Assembly: GCA_017396695.1 (NCBI GenBank)
Contig: JAFQLC010000018.1
Location: 186,001-250,000, forward strand
Origin: a bacterium
Lineage (GTDB): Bacteria > Cyanobacteriota > Vampirovibrionia > Gastranaerophilales > Gastranaerophilaceae
Length of the DNA stretch: 64,000 bases
Direction: 5' to 3'
The notes below the pieces were generated by a model, which worked only from the letters and a program-made list of their open reading frames with translations, ran no database searches and was not told the DNA's origin. The position numbers and the translations under genes were made by a program. Of this stretch, positions 32,931 to 41,752 are shown in pieces. Numbering within the stretch: position 1 is the stretch's first letter; every line of letters starts with the position of its first letter.

Positions 32931-33955
32931 TGAAGGAACTTTTAAAAAGAATTTATAGGGATAAAATTACATTATGCGCGACAATTGTCCTCGTTGCTCT
33001 TTATATTGCGATTTTATTTGCGGATTTTTTGGCTATTTATCCTGAGAATTTTTCAGATAGAAAATTGTCTTATGCACCACCATCAAACATTTATGTAATT
33101 GATATGGAAGGAAAATTGTCAAAACCATATACATACAATTATGTGAAAAGTTTTGATTCTAAAACATTAAATATCACATTTAAAGAAGATAAATCTCAAA
33201 AACATTATATAAATTTCTTCAAAGATGGGAAATTAATAAGCACAGATTCTGATGGTAGATTATTTTTGCTCGGCACAGATATAAATGGGAGAGATAACTA
33301 TTCAAGACTTCTTTATGGCGGGCAAATAAGTCTCACAATTGGTTTCCTTGCCCTATTCGTATCTTTTCCTTTGGGGCTTATGTATGGAGGGATTTCGGGG
33401 TATTTTGGCGGTAAAACAGATTTAGTTATGATGAGAGTTGCGGAGGCTATTATGAGTATTCCAAGCTTTTATCTTCTTATTATTCTTGCTTCCATTCTTC
33501 CTTCTTCAATGACTTCTGCTCAAAGGTTTGCGCTTATTGTTGTGATTTTAGCGTTTATTGGCTGGGCTGGGTTTGCTCGTGTTGTGCGCGGTATGGTGTT
33601 ATCTATTAAAAATGAAGATTATGTAAAATCTGCAAAAATTCTTGGCGCAAGCGATTTTAGAATAATTTGGAAACATATTTTACCTCAAACTTCAAGTTAT
33701 GTGATTGTTGCAATAACTTTATCTGTTCCAAGTTATATTCTTGCTGAATCTGGTTTAAGTTTTTTGGGGCTTGGCATTCAACAACCTGACGCAAGCTGGG
33801 GAAATATGCTAAAAGAAGCGCAAGAATTTACAAACATAATTTCTCGCCCTTGGCTTTTAGCGCCTGGTGGTTTGATATTTATTGCAGTTTTAAGTTTTAA
33901 TTTGTTGGGGGATACTATAAGAGATTACCTTGACCCTAAAGGAAAATTAAGTTAG
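32930..33955 (+). CDS. dppC: Peptide ABC transporter permease (DppC/OppC type)
   Basis: Second permease subunit, 341 residues. It has the hallmark LGTDINGRDNYSRLLYG, the EAA motif KSAKILGASDFRIIWKHILP and AESGLSFLGLGIQQPDASWG. A 75-residue extracytoplasmic insertion between the first helix and the LGTD motif (YAPPSNIYVIDMEGKLSKPY and onward) is longer than in typical DppC; related permeases with such insertions exist, so I do not call it a defect. A strong terminator follows. Confidence 0.92.
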   Translation: MKELLKRIYRDKITLCATIVLVALYIAILFADFLAIYPENFSDRKLSYAPPSNIYVIDMEGKLSKPYTYNYVKSFDSKTLNITFKEDKSQKHYINFFKDGKLISTDSDGRLFLLGTDINGRDNYSRLLYGGQISLTIGFLALFVSFPLGLMYGGISGYFGGKTDLVMMRVAEAIMSIPSFYLLIILASILPSSMTSAQRFALIVVILAFIGWAGFARVVRGMVLSIKNEDYVKSAKILGASDFRIIWKHILPQTSSYVIVAITLSVPSYILAESGLSFLGLGIQQPDASWGNMLKEAQEFTNIISRPWLLAPGGLIFIAVLSFNLLGDTIRDYLDPKGKLS

Positions 33956-33960
33956 ATATT

Positions 33961-33989
33961 AAAAAACCTGCCCAAAAGGCAGGTTTTTT
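33961..33989. terminator. Bidirectional terminator
   Basis: AAAAAACCTGCC-CAAAA-GGCAGGTTTTTT, a 12-bp stem between dppC and pfp. Confidence 0.93.
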
Positions 33990-34007
33990 AATTATTTGCT
34001 TTATTTG

Positions 34008-35690
34008 TTATTTTGCAACTGCAGCAGCTTTTTGTTCAAGCGCTAAAGTTTGAGTTGTGATGTCACAAACTTCTGATGGTCCAAAGTATTGGATTGCGCC
34101 TGGGAATACATAATTGTCTTCGTAAGCCCATTTTTCTCTTCTTGCTTCAAGTGCTTTAAATACAGGGCCATCAAGCTCAACAAGTGCTTTTTGAATAACT
34201 GGTTTGAATTTGCCGTGACGTTTTTCCATATTCATCATCATAGTAAGTGGAACACCGCCAGCAATCCAGTTTTTAGTAGGTTCTGTAAGATTTTTGATGC
34301 TTGATAAGTAACCAGTAACTCCTGCAGCAATAAGCGCAAATGCGTTATAGCCTAATGAGTAGCAATAGTCAGCATCAAAGTTTGAAGGCATTGCGCAACG
34401 TCCTTCATAACCAAAGAAGTGAGCTTGGTCTGAGAATTTGCCTGTGTATTTACCTTCTTTTTTGAGTTCGTCTAGTCTTTCTCTAATCATAGCGATTAAA
34501 AGTTTTTCAGTTTCAATTTTTGAAACTTGGACGTTGCCGTGTGGGTCTCTATCCATTAATAATTGGTCTTTGATAAGAACAGGAAGTGAGTGGAACACGC
34601 TTGCGTTTACCATTTCCATTTTAGATTCGATAATGTCATATTTTTCAGCTTGAGTTTTCGCATTCATATAATTTGCATCATCTTCAACAACTGCAAGAAT
34701 ATCATTCAAGCTTGCAATCATTGTTTTCATTTCGGGAATGAATTCAATCAAACCTTCAGGAATGAGCGCCACACCAAAGTTTTTGCCGTCATTACCACGT
34801 TTTGCAATAATTTCTGTCATATAGTTAACAATTGCGTCAAGTGACAATGCTTTTTGTTCAACTTCTTCTGAAATTAAAGTGATATTTGGTTGAGTTTGAA
34901 GTGCAACTTCAAGGCCAACGTGAGATGCGCTTCTTCCCATTAATTTGATGAAGTGCCAATATTTTTTAGCTGAATTTGCGTCTCTCATAATGTTTCCGAT
35001 AAGCTCGGCATAAGTTTTTGTTGCTGTATCAAAACCGAATGAAATTTCAATTTGGTCATTTTTAAGGTCGCCATCGATTGTTTTAGGACAACCAATAACT
35101 TGGATACCTGTGCCTTTTTCTGCCATCCATTGAGCAAGCATACATGCGTTTGTGTTTGAATCATCACCGCCAATGATAACAATTGCAGAAATATTTAAGT
35201 TTTGGCAAGTATTCAAAGTTGCTTTGAATTGTTCTTCTGTTTCAAGCTTTGTTCTGCCTGAACCAATAATATCGAAACCACCTGTGTTTCTATATTTATC
35301 AATGTAGCTATCTGTAAATTTGATATAATCGCCATCAACAATACCTTGTGGCCCGCCTAAGAAACCATATAATTCGTTTTCTGGATTAGCGGTTTTAAGA
35401 GCATCATATAAACCAGCGATAACATTGTGACCACCTGGGGCTTGTCCGCCTGATAAAATAACGCCAACATTTTTCTTTTCTAATTCTATTTTTTCACCAG
35501 TTGAGCCGAATTGAACAATTGGTTGAGCAAAAATTCTTGGAAATAATTCTTGGATTTGTTCAACATCTTTAACTGCGCTTGTTTTTTCAAGATAATTTAC
35601 AGAAAGATTTTTAATTCCTTTTGAAAGTTCTCCAGCTAGTTTTGGATTGTATTTTAATCTTTCTTGATGTAGAGGTGAAACTTCTCTCAT
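34008..35690 (-). CDS. pfp: Pyrophosphate--fructose 6-phosphate 1-phosphotransferase (PPi-PFK)
   Basis: Reversible, pyrophosphate-using phosphofructokinase of the long (plant-like) class, 560 residues. The phosphate-binding loop is GVILSGGQAPGGHNVI; the phosphoryl-donor motif is IVIIGGDDSNTNA, with GGDD in place of the ATP-type GGDGS; the catalytic loop is CPKTIDGDLKN, where ATP enzymes read PKTIDND. A fructose-6-P site (KLMGRSASHVGLEVALQ) follows. AAGGAG precedes the ATG. Last of a four-gene minus-strand operon. It implies PPi-linked glycolysis or gluconeogenesis. Confidence 0.93.
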   Translation of the reverse strand: MREVSPLHQERLKYNPKLAGELSKGIKNLSVNYLEKTSAVKDVEQIQELFPRIFAQPIVQFGSTGEKIELEKKNVGVILSGGQAPGGHNVIAGLYDALKTANPENELYGFLGGPQGIVDGDYIKFTDSYIDKYRNTGGFDIIGSGRTKLETEEQFKATLNTCQNLNISAIVIIGGDDSNTNACMLAQWMAEKGTGIQVIGCPKTIDGDLKNDQIEISFGFDTATKTYAELIGNIMRDANSAKKYWHFIKLMGRSASHVGLEVALQTQPNITLISEEVEQKALSLDAIVNYMTEIIAKRGNDGKNFGVALIPEGLIEFIPEMKTMIASLNDILAVVEDDANYMNAKTQAEKYDIIESKMEMVNASVFHSLPVLIKDQLLMDRDPHGNVQVSKIETEKLLIAMIRERLDELKKEGKYTGKFSDQAHFFGYEGRCAMPSNFDADYCYSLGYNAFALIAAGVTGYLSSIKNLTEPTKNWIAGGVPLTMMMNMEKRHGKFKPVIQKALVELDGPVFKALEARREKWAYEDNYVFPGAIQYFGPSEVCDITTQTLALEQKAAAVAK

Positions 35691-35700
35691 TTTAACTCCT

Positions 35701-36162
35701 TTAACTTAATAATGAATGTATTGATAATGCTATAACTATTCCGAATAATGCGCCACAGAACACTTCGAATGGGGTGTGCCCCAAAAGTTCTTTAAGTGTT
35801 TCGTATGGCTTTACATCATTTGAATGTTCAAAAATATCTTTAACAAGCCTGTTGAGGGTTGCTGCAGTTTTACCAGCTGCGCGTCTTAAACCTGCTGCAT
35901 CGTACATGATTACAATTGAAAAGCCTAGTGCAATTGCAAATGCAGTAGAGCTGAAGCCGTCAATAAGCCCGACTGATGTTGAAAGAGCAATAACGCCTGC
36001 AGAGTGTGAACTTGGCATTCCGCCTGTTGTTGTAAGTAATTTAAAATTTAATTTTCTGTGTACAACAAGGTGTACAAAAACTTTAACAACTTGCGCAAGA
36101 AATGCCGCTAAAACCCCTGAAAATATTGCTTCATAGCCTGTGTTTAAAATGTTTGTTGTCAC
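35701..36162 (-). CDS. Divergent PAP2-family (DUF212) membrane protein
   Basis: A 153-residue membrane protein of the DUF212/YuiD family, distantly related to PAP2 phosphatases. The motif GGMPSSHSAGVIAL and the following YDAAGLRRAAGK are diagnostic, as is LKELLGHTPFEVFCGALFG. Its start is GTG, overlapping the ispA stop by four bases (GTGA), so translation is coupled. Position after a prenyl synthase suggests a role with isoprenoid phosphates, an inference only. Confidence 0.9.
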   Translation of the reverse strand: MTTNILNTGYEAIFSGVLAAFLAQVVKVFVHLVVHRKLNFKLLTTTGGMPSSHSAGVIALSTSVGLIDGFSSTAFAIALGFSIVIMYDAAGLRRAAGKTAATLNRLVKDIFEHSNDVKPYETLKELLGHTPFEVFCGALFGIVIALSIHSLLS

Positions 36163-37031
36163 TTTTTAATTTCCATTTTTTCTAAAATACTTTTATAAAC
36201 TTCGGATTTTATACCCATAAAATCCATTATATCATAACATTCTTTTAAGAGATTGAGCAACTTTTCTTTTGCTACATCTAATCCCCAAAAAGTTACATAT
36301 GTTGATTTGTTTGCTTTTGCATCTTTGCCTATGGTTTTTCCTAGTTCTTCTTCATTTGAGATGACATCTAAAATATCGTCTCTAATTTGAAAAGCAAGCC
36401 CAAAAGCCTTTGCGAATTTTTTGATGTCGTTGATTTCTTGATTGTTCGCACCACCAAGTTTTGCACCACATACTATTGCAAGCTCAAACAAAGCACTTGT
36501 TTTGTATTTGTGTATGAAGTCTAATTCTTCCTCTGTAATTTTTTTGCCTTCGGCATTCATATCAGCAATTTGCCCACCAACAATTCCAAATGCACCAGCG
36601 ACAGTTAAATATTCGTTCAAAACTTCACATAATATATTTTTATCTATATTTTCAGGTGTTTTTTCTAAAATTGTTTGTGCGCCGAATGAAATCAAAGCGT
36701 CTCCCGCAAGAATTGCTGTTGCCTCGCCAAACACTTTGTGGTTTGCAGGTTTTCCTCGTCTTAAATCATCGTTATCCATTGAAGGTAGGTCATCATGAAT
36801 TAAGCTTTGGGAATGTAGCATTTCAATTCCAAGCGCAAGCCCTAGTGCATTTTTATATGAACCTGAGAAAATTTTACATGTTTCAAGAGCAAAAATTGCA
36901 CGAAGTTTTTTTGAAGGCAGAAGGGTTGTGTATGCCATTGCTTCTTTTATTTCTTGATGTATAAAAAATCTGCTGTCACAAAAACAGTCTTCGAGTTCTT
37001 TTTCAATAATTCCAATGTATTTGCTAAGCAT
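36159..37031 (-). CDS. ispA: Polyprenyl synthetase (farnesyl/geranylgeranyl diphosphate synthase)
   Basis: Short-chain trans-prenyl synthase of 290 residues. The first Asp-rich motif is HDDLPSMDNDDLRRG (DDxxxxD, with the 2-residue insertion of bacterial IspA type) and the second is IRDDILD. KKLRAIFAL and HKVFGEATAILAGDAL are also family blocks. The ATG overlaps the upstream stop by 8 nt. Chain length (C15 versus C20) cannot be told with confidence; the small residues before the first motif (MLHSQSLIHDD) permit either. Confidence 0.92.
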   Translation of the reverse strand: MLSKYIGIIEKELEDCFCDSRFFIHQEIKEAMAYTTLLPSKKLRAIFALETCKIFSGSYKNALGLALGIEMLHSQSLIHDDLPSMDNDDLRRGKPANHKVFGEATAILAGDALISFGAQTILEKTPENIDKNILCEVLNEYLTVAGAFGIVGGQIADMNAEGKKITEEELDFIHKYKTSALFELAIVCGAKLGGANNQEINDIKKFAKAFGLAFQIRDDILDVISNEEELGKTIGKDAKANKSTYVTFWGLDVAKEKLLNLLKECYDIMDFMGIKSEVYKSILEKMEIKK

Positions 37032-38733
37032 TTTTTATATTTTTCCTAAATTCCCCAAGAAAAATTGTCATTAATTTTGTCATTTTTTCAAAATCTAATT
37101 CAAGAATATTTAACGTTGTTTTTTTGACTTTTTTCTTTTTGCCATTGTCGATTTCAATGTTTATTGCAATATTCATATTTTCGCTTTTGGCAATTGTTAT
37201 TTTGTGTTCGTAATCGTCAAGAGCTGCCATAAACGAGCATTTTTCTTCCGAAATTGCAATGTCTGCGACACTTTTTTTGATGTTTGCAAGAATTATGTCT
37301 CTGTATTTTACAAATTGCGGAACGATTATAATTTCGATTTTCTTTTTAAAAGTTTGCTCATATAGACCGTCGTTATTTTTTTGTTTTGCGACAGTTTTAA
37401 GCTTTTTAAGTTTTGATGTTCTTTTTTGGTTTAATTGTTCAGGGGTTAAAATTTCCTCAATTGGTTTATCGTAAATTACTTCCTGAACAGTTTTTTCTTG
37501 TTTTTTTGCTTTATTTTCTTGAACCATTTCTTCAAGAACTATGTTTTCAGGCGCTTTTTGTGCCTCTTCACTTTTAGCTTCCTTTTTTAGTTTTTTCTTG
37601 AGAGGTTTTTCTTCTGCTTGTTTTTTAATTTTTTCTTTTTGAGGCTTTTCTTCGGTTTTTATTTCTGGTTTTTTTTCTGTTTCGAGTGTTTTTTCCTCAG
37701 GCTTTGTTTGCGTTTGTTCCTCTGTTTTTGGGGTTTTTTCTTCAACCTTTTCTTTTGCTTTTATTTTTTCTGCTTTTTCTTCTGCCTCAAGTTTTTCTGC
37801 TTCTTCAAGTTCAGATTTTAGTGCTTTGATTTTTCTTTTATATTTTAATTTTTGCAATTTGTTTTCAGGCAAAATATCCTCAAATTCATCTTCTACTTTA
37901 ACTTCTAAAGTTTTTGCAGAAAGCGATATCAAAATATTTTCTTTTAGTGAATTTAAATTTTTATTTAGAGCAGATTTAATTTCATCAAAATTACTTGAAC
38001 CAACTTCAACGATTACACCTTTTAGTCCGCCATTTAATCTGAATGTCGAACTTAATCTTTCGAAGAGTTTTTTCCCGCCTTTTGTTGTTGTATCAGGCAT
38101 AAAAATGTAGAAATTATCATCGTTTGGCACAACGATATCAATATTTCTTACTACTTTTCTTAATTCTTGAGTAAAATGAGCAGTTTTTTTGTTTGGCGAA
38201 ATAAGCATAAGTGAAGATTTTACATCATATGCAATAGAGTAATTTATTTCACTTTGTAGGAATTTTTCGCCATATTCTTCACAGATGAAACTTGAATCAT
38301 CTAAAATTCCAACGTGTCTCAAGAAGTTATCGAAGTTTTTGTCTTTGTTGTTTTTAATGCCTCTTTTAATTGCCCAAATAACACGGATTAAGAGTTCATA
38401 TTCTGCCGTGTCTTCAAATAAAATTTCATCTGCACCAGCATCATACGCTTCTGTAAAAAAATCTCTGTTTTTTGTGCTTCCAAGAACTATAACTGGAATT
38501 TGATTTATAAATTTTTCTCTTTTGATGTTTCTAATTAACTTAAAAGTTGCTTGTTCGTCTTCGTGCGGAAAAATTACAACATTTGGAACAGTTGTTTTTA
38601 AAAATTCAATACAGTTAACTTTGCTTGTGCTAAGCACTTTATCATGACCACGAAGCAAGGAAAATTTACTTTTAATATTTTCAAAAGTCTCCTCGTTATC
38701 AGATACTATGACGATTGTGTTACTGTATGCCAT
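37024..38733 (-). CDS. Receiver-domain protein with degenerate GGDEF-like domain
   Basis: A 569-residue regulator-like protein. Residues about 1-125 look like a response-regulator receiver (TIVIVSDNEETFE, VVIFPHEDE, PVIVLGSTKNRDFFTEAYDAGADEIL), though the phospho-acceptor region reads PNVVIFPHEDE without an obvious Asp at the usual place. Residues about 160-280 resemble a GGDEF fold, with DIVVPNDDNFYIFMPDTT where GGDEF would stand, so diguanylate cyclase activity is unlikely. A long Lys/Glu coiled region (about 300-440) and an unknown C-terminal domain follow. ATG 38733 is preferred; an upstream TTG has no site. It heads the ispA-DUF212-pfp operon. Confidence 0.7.
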   Translation of the reverse strand: MAYSNTIVIVSDNEETFENIKSKFSLLRGHDKVLSTSKVNCIEFLKTTVPNVVIFPHEDEQATFKLIRNIKREKFINQIPVIVLGSTKNRDFFTEAYDAGADEILFEDTAEYELLIRVIWAIKRGIKNNKDKNFDNFLRHVGILDDSSFICEEYGEKFLQSEINYSIAYDVKSSLMLISPNKKTAHFTQELRKVVRNIDIVVPNDDNFYIFMPDTTTKGGKKLFERLSSTFRLNGGLKGVIVEVGSSNFDEIKSALNKNLNSLKENILISLSAKTLEVKVEDEFEDILPENKLQKLKYKRKIKALKSELEEAEKLEAEEKAEKIKAKEKVEEKTPKTEEQTQTKPEEKTLETEKKPEIKTEEKPQKEKIKKQAEEKPLKKKLKKEAKSEEAQKAPENIVLEEMVQENKAKKQEKTVQEVIYDKPIEEILTPEQLNQKRTSKLKKLKTVAKQKNNDGLYEQTFKKKIEIIIVPQFVKYRDIILANIKKSVADIAISEEKCSFMAALDDYEHKITIAKSENMNIAINIEIDNGKKKKVKKTTLNILELDFEKMTKLMTIFLGEFRKNIKNA

Positions 38734-38792
38734 TAAACCCGCTTTTTCTAATTTATTTATATCAAATATTATATCACAATTAAATATATTGA

Positions 38793-38821
38793 ATGACAAA
38801 TAAAAACTCGTTTGGTAGAAT
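38793..38821 (+). promoter_or_regulatory. Promoter with leaderless geometry
   Basis: ATGACA (38793-38798), 17 nt, TG-extended TAGAAT (38816-38821). ATG 38828 lies 6 nt after the -10 box. No Shine-Dalgarno. Confidence 0.7.
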
Positions 38822-38827
38822 AGTTTT

Positions 38828-39916
38828 ATGGATAAGAAGAATTATTTAAATTTATTTGTTTTAGTGTGCTTCGGTTTAATATTAAGAGCACTTGGAAGCT
38901 ACACAGGAAATGGTGTTTCGGGTTCTATAGATTTTGCAAGTGGAATTAGTGCAAATTCTTTTTTTGGTGCAAGGTCATCTTTTATTTTTCCTTGGTGTGC
39001 TGAAAATTTGCATTTCAATTTGGGTAATTTTTTTGGTGCCGATATTTTTAGTTTAATCTTTGGTGTTGCATCAATTATTGTCCTTTATTTTATTGGTTAT
39101 ATTTCTTCAAAAGAAAATTCAAATATGGGATTATTTGCAGGAACAATTTGTGCTGCAAGTGGTATATTGATTGCATTTGGGCATAGTTTGAATTTTGTGA
39201 ATTTGTTGTTTTTTATATCAAGTTTAGTAGTTTTTCTTTCGCTTAAAGTTTTAAAAAATAAAAAATTTGGAAATCTAACTGCAATCTCACTTTTAAGTTT
39301 GTTGCTTGTGCTTTTGCATCCTGTGAGTATATTTTTTGTGATTTTCAATTTTATTGCGATTTTTGCATTTTCTAACCAAAAAGTAAAAATAGATAAAGCA
39401 TTCACAAACTTTCTTTTCCCATTGGTGCTTGCAATTCCAATTTGCTTGTTTATGATTTTTGGTTTTTTAGATGTCAAGGCAAATCCTTTTTCAATTAATA
39501 TAAATGACATTTTAGTTAGTTATTCTGCGCTTTTTTCAATTAACCCAGTGGGGCTTAAAATTGCAAGTGTCAACCAAAATATTATAAATAATATAGTCTT
39601 TTGGGTGTTTGTTTTTACTCCAAGCATAATTTCGGCTTATTTTATATTTAGAACTTGCGCACATCAAAAACACAATGTTTACTTTGCACTGAGCACATCA
39701 TGCGCAACATTTTTTACTGTTTATTTAATTTTAAATGTCTTAAAAATTAATTTTGTGGCATGCCATATTATTGAAATTTATCCACTTTTAATATTTCTTT
39801 TTGCTAAAGGCATTATTTTGCACAAAGAAAAAGCCACAAGGAGTGTGCTTTTTGGGCTCTTTGTTTTCTTAAATGTGCTTGGGTGCTTGTTTTTAGCCTT
39901 GCCTGTATTAAAATAA
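38828..39916 (+). CDS. Multi-pass membrane protein, possibly GT-C-like
   Basis: A 362-residue protein with about 10 hydrophobic helices. The layout (long first luminal loop after helix 1, SGISANSFFGARSSFIFPW, then many short-looped helices) recalls the membrane half of GT-C glycosyltransferases such as PMT/ArnT relatives. The acidic DD/DE catalytic pair expected in the first loop is not clear (only GSIDFASG), and no soluble C-terminal domain follows, so the assignment is tentative. No operon partner; it is divergent from the receiver gene. Confidence 0.6.
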   Translation: MDKKNYLNLFVLVCFGLILRALGSYTGNGVSGSIDFASGISANSFFGARSSFIFPWCAENLHFNLGNFFGADIFSLIFGVASIIVLYFIGYISSKENSNMGLFAGTICAASGILIAFGHSLNFVNLLFFISSLVVFLSLKVLKNKKFGNLTAISLLSLLLVLLHPVSIFFVIFNFIAIFAFSNQKVKIDKAFTNFLFPLVLAIPICLFMIFGFLDVKANPFSININDILVSYSALFSINPVGLKIASVNQNIINNIVFWVFVFTPSIISAYFIFRTCAHQKHNVYFALSTSCATFFTVYLILNVLKINFVACHIIEIYPLLIFLFAKGIILHKEKATRSVLFGLFVFLNVLGCLFLALPVLK

Positions 39917-39995
39917 AAAACGTTCCAAAAAAATAATAAAAAAAGGCAATTTTTTCTGTGTTTTTGTTTTTATTAACATGGGAAGAAAAAGATAT

Positions 39996-41060
39996 ATGTT
40001 AAATGTTGGGAAAATAACTACGAATATTGGGAGAGGCGCAAAAGCGGTTGCGAATAAAGTTGCAACAGGTGCTCGAAACACATTGACTGCAGCTGGAAAA
40101 GCTAGCGCTCCAAATCTTACTGGAGATGTTTATCAAGATGCCCTAAATAGTTCAATGGGCAAATTTGGTAAATTGCTTTCTAAATTAAAAGACGGCGAAT
40201 ATATGAATATTTTGGTAACCGCATTTGGTACTGCAGTTGTTGCTCCAATTTTCATTGCGTTTAACCCATTGAGCAAAAAAGATAAAGAAACAAAAATGTA
40301 TTCAGCTCTTAGGCAGCCAATTTCTGCTGTTATTGCAGTTGCAGCACAAATGAGCGTTGTAAAAGCTTTAAATAATGCTCTTGATAAATATGCTTCAACA
40401 GGCGGTGTTAAAGGAATGGATTTGAGAGATAAGCAAAAAGAATCTTATCTTAAAAAATTAATAAAAATGGAAAATCCTGACATCACAAAAGAAGAATTGA
40501 AAGAAGCTATCAAAAAAAGACAAACTGCAACATTTGAAGAAGCAATTAAAAAAGCTACTGAAAGCTTTAAAGATACGCCAGTAGATGAGATTTTAACTAA
40601 AGAAAATTCAATTTCTGTAAAAGACTACACAGAAAAAATCAAAGAACTTAAAGCTCAAAATGGTGGCAAATTGTCTAAAGATTTAAAAGGCAAGGTAGAA
40701 GATTTGATTTTTGCCGATACTAAAAAAGCAATTCAAGAAAAAGCACAAGCTCTTGTTGATAAAGGAAAATGCGCTAATTTAGATGATGCCGTTAGACAAG
40801 AAACAATTAAGAAATTTGTTAACGCAAAAATTGCAAAAGCAGGAGATGTTCTAAGTTCAAATAAAAAATATTTAGGCATTGTGTTGAGTCTTCTAACACT
40901 CCCTGTAACTTGCGGTATATTAAACTGGGCATATCCAAGAATTGTTGAAAAATTCTTCCCAGATCTTGCAAATTCTAAAAAGCAATCTGAAGCAAAAAAA
41001 GCTGAGGCTCAAGCGCAACCTCAACCTTCGGTACAAAAAACAGAAGAGGAGGATGACTAA
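39996..41060 (+). CDS. Membrane protein A of an unrecognised two-gene module
   Basis: A 354-residue protein of no family I know. An amphipathic, Ala/Lys-rich N-terminus (ITTNIGRGAKAVANKVATG) is followed by a hydrophobic segment NILVTAFGTAVVAPIFIAF, the conserved-looking NPLSKKDKETKMYSALRQP, a second helix, then about 160 mainly helical charged residues with KAIQEKAQALVDKGK, and a final helix LGIVLSLLTLPVTCGILNW. The tail is Gln/Glu/Ala-rich. An ATG at 39978 would add six residues; 39996 is chosen on a purine-rich stretch upstream, with little certainty. The stop overlaps gene B by one base, so both are made together. Confidence 0.6.
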   Translation: MLNVGKITTNIGRGAKAVANKVATGARNTLTAAGKASAPNLTGDVYQDALNSSMGKFGKLLSKLKDGEYMNILVTAFGTAVVAPIFIAFNPLSKKDKETKMYSALRQPISAVIAVAAQMSVVKALNNALDKYASTGGVKGMDLRDKQKESYLKKLIKMENPDITKEELKEAIKKRQTATFEEAIKKATESFKDTPVDEILTKENSISVKDYTEKIKELKAQNGGKLSKDLKGKVEDLIFADTKKAIQEKAQALVDKGKCANLDDAVRQETIKKFVNAKIAKAGDVLSSNKKYLGIVLSLLTLPVTCGILNWAYPRIVEKFFPDLANSKKQSEAKKAEAQAQPQPSVQKTEEEDD

Positions 41061-41752
41061 TGAGTTTAGGTGTTAAAGCTGTAAATTGGCTCTCAAATTC
41101 AGGGTTGATGAAAAAATTAAATAAACCATCTGTTGCAGGCGCAGCTTCTGCTATTGCTCTTGCTTCAACCACTTCAAAAGATATTGTTTCAACATATTAT
41201 TATGTAACTCAATCTATGAATAATAAAAAAATTCCTGAAGAAAAAAGATCTTTTGTTGCGGCACTTGACCTTGGAAATGGAATTATGAATGTTATTACAG
41301 CGTTTGCAATTGGTCTTCCAATGAAAGGCTGGATGGAAAAATTATTTGACAAAAAAATTGCAAATAAATGCTTTAATGCTGATAAATTAAGAGCAAGTGC
41401 AAAAGAGTTTGTTGAAAAAGCTGGGAAAACTTTTGATGAGAAGAAATTTATGGAAGCACTTGGCGCAAGAAAAGGCCTTGCAAGAACAGGGCTTTGCGTT
41501 TTAGGTACTCTAGTTGGTTCTCAAGTTATCGGGAAAAGAATAATTACTCCGCTTTTTGCAACTCCTATGGCAGATACTTTTGAAAAAATATTCAAAAAAG
41601 ATAAAGGCGATAAAAAGCCTGAAAGAGAATTAACAAGCGAAGAAAAAGTTGCAATTGTGAACTCTGAAATGCCAAATAACACAGATGCCAATATCAACCA
41701 AAATTTAGCAGGTGATAAACTTCCTGAAAACTTTAAAAAGTTTGAAGTATAG
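41060..41752 (+). CDS. Membrane protein B of the two-gene module
   Basis: A 230-residue protein, unrecognised. Three hydrophobic segments (PSVAGAASAIALASTT; LGNGIMNVITAFAIGLPMK; LCVLGTLVGSQVIGKR) followed by ITPLFATPMADTFEKIFKK and a charged tail. The pattern resembles gene A: a helix ending in a Pro-rich turn and then an acidic/Lys-rich disordered C-terminus, so the two could be distant paralogues. ATG overlaps the stop of gene A. Its end overlaps coaE on the other strand by 20 nt. Function unknown. Confidence 0.62.
   Translation: MSLGVKAVNWLSNSGLMKKLNKPSVAGAASAIALASTTSKDIVSTYYYVTQSMNNKKIPEEKRSFVAALDLGNGIMNVITAFAIGLPMKGWMEKLFDKKIANKCFNADKLRASAKEFVEKAGKTFDEKKFMEALGARKGLARTGLCVLGTLVGSQVIGKRIITPLFATPMADTFEKIFKKDKGDKKPERELTSEEKVAIVNSEMPNNTDANINQNLAGDKLPENFKKFEV

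Noticed and set aside
39978-39995. Alternative start for membrane protein A
   Set aside because: It adds six basic residues but has no ribosome site; 39996 is slightly favoured. I could not settle this from the sequence.
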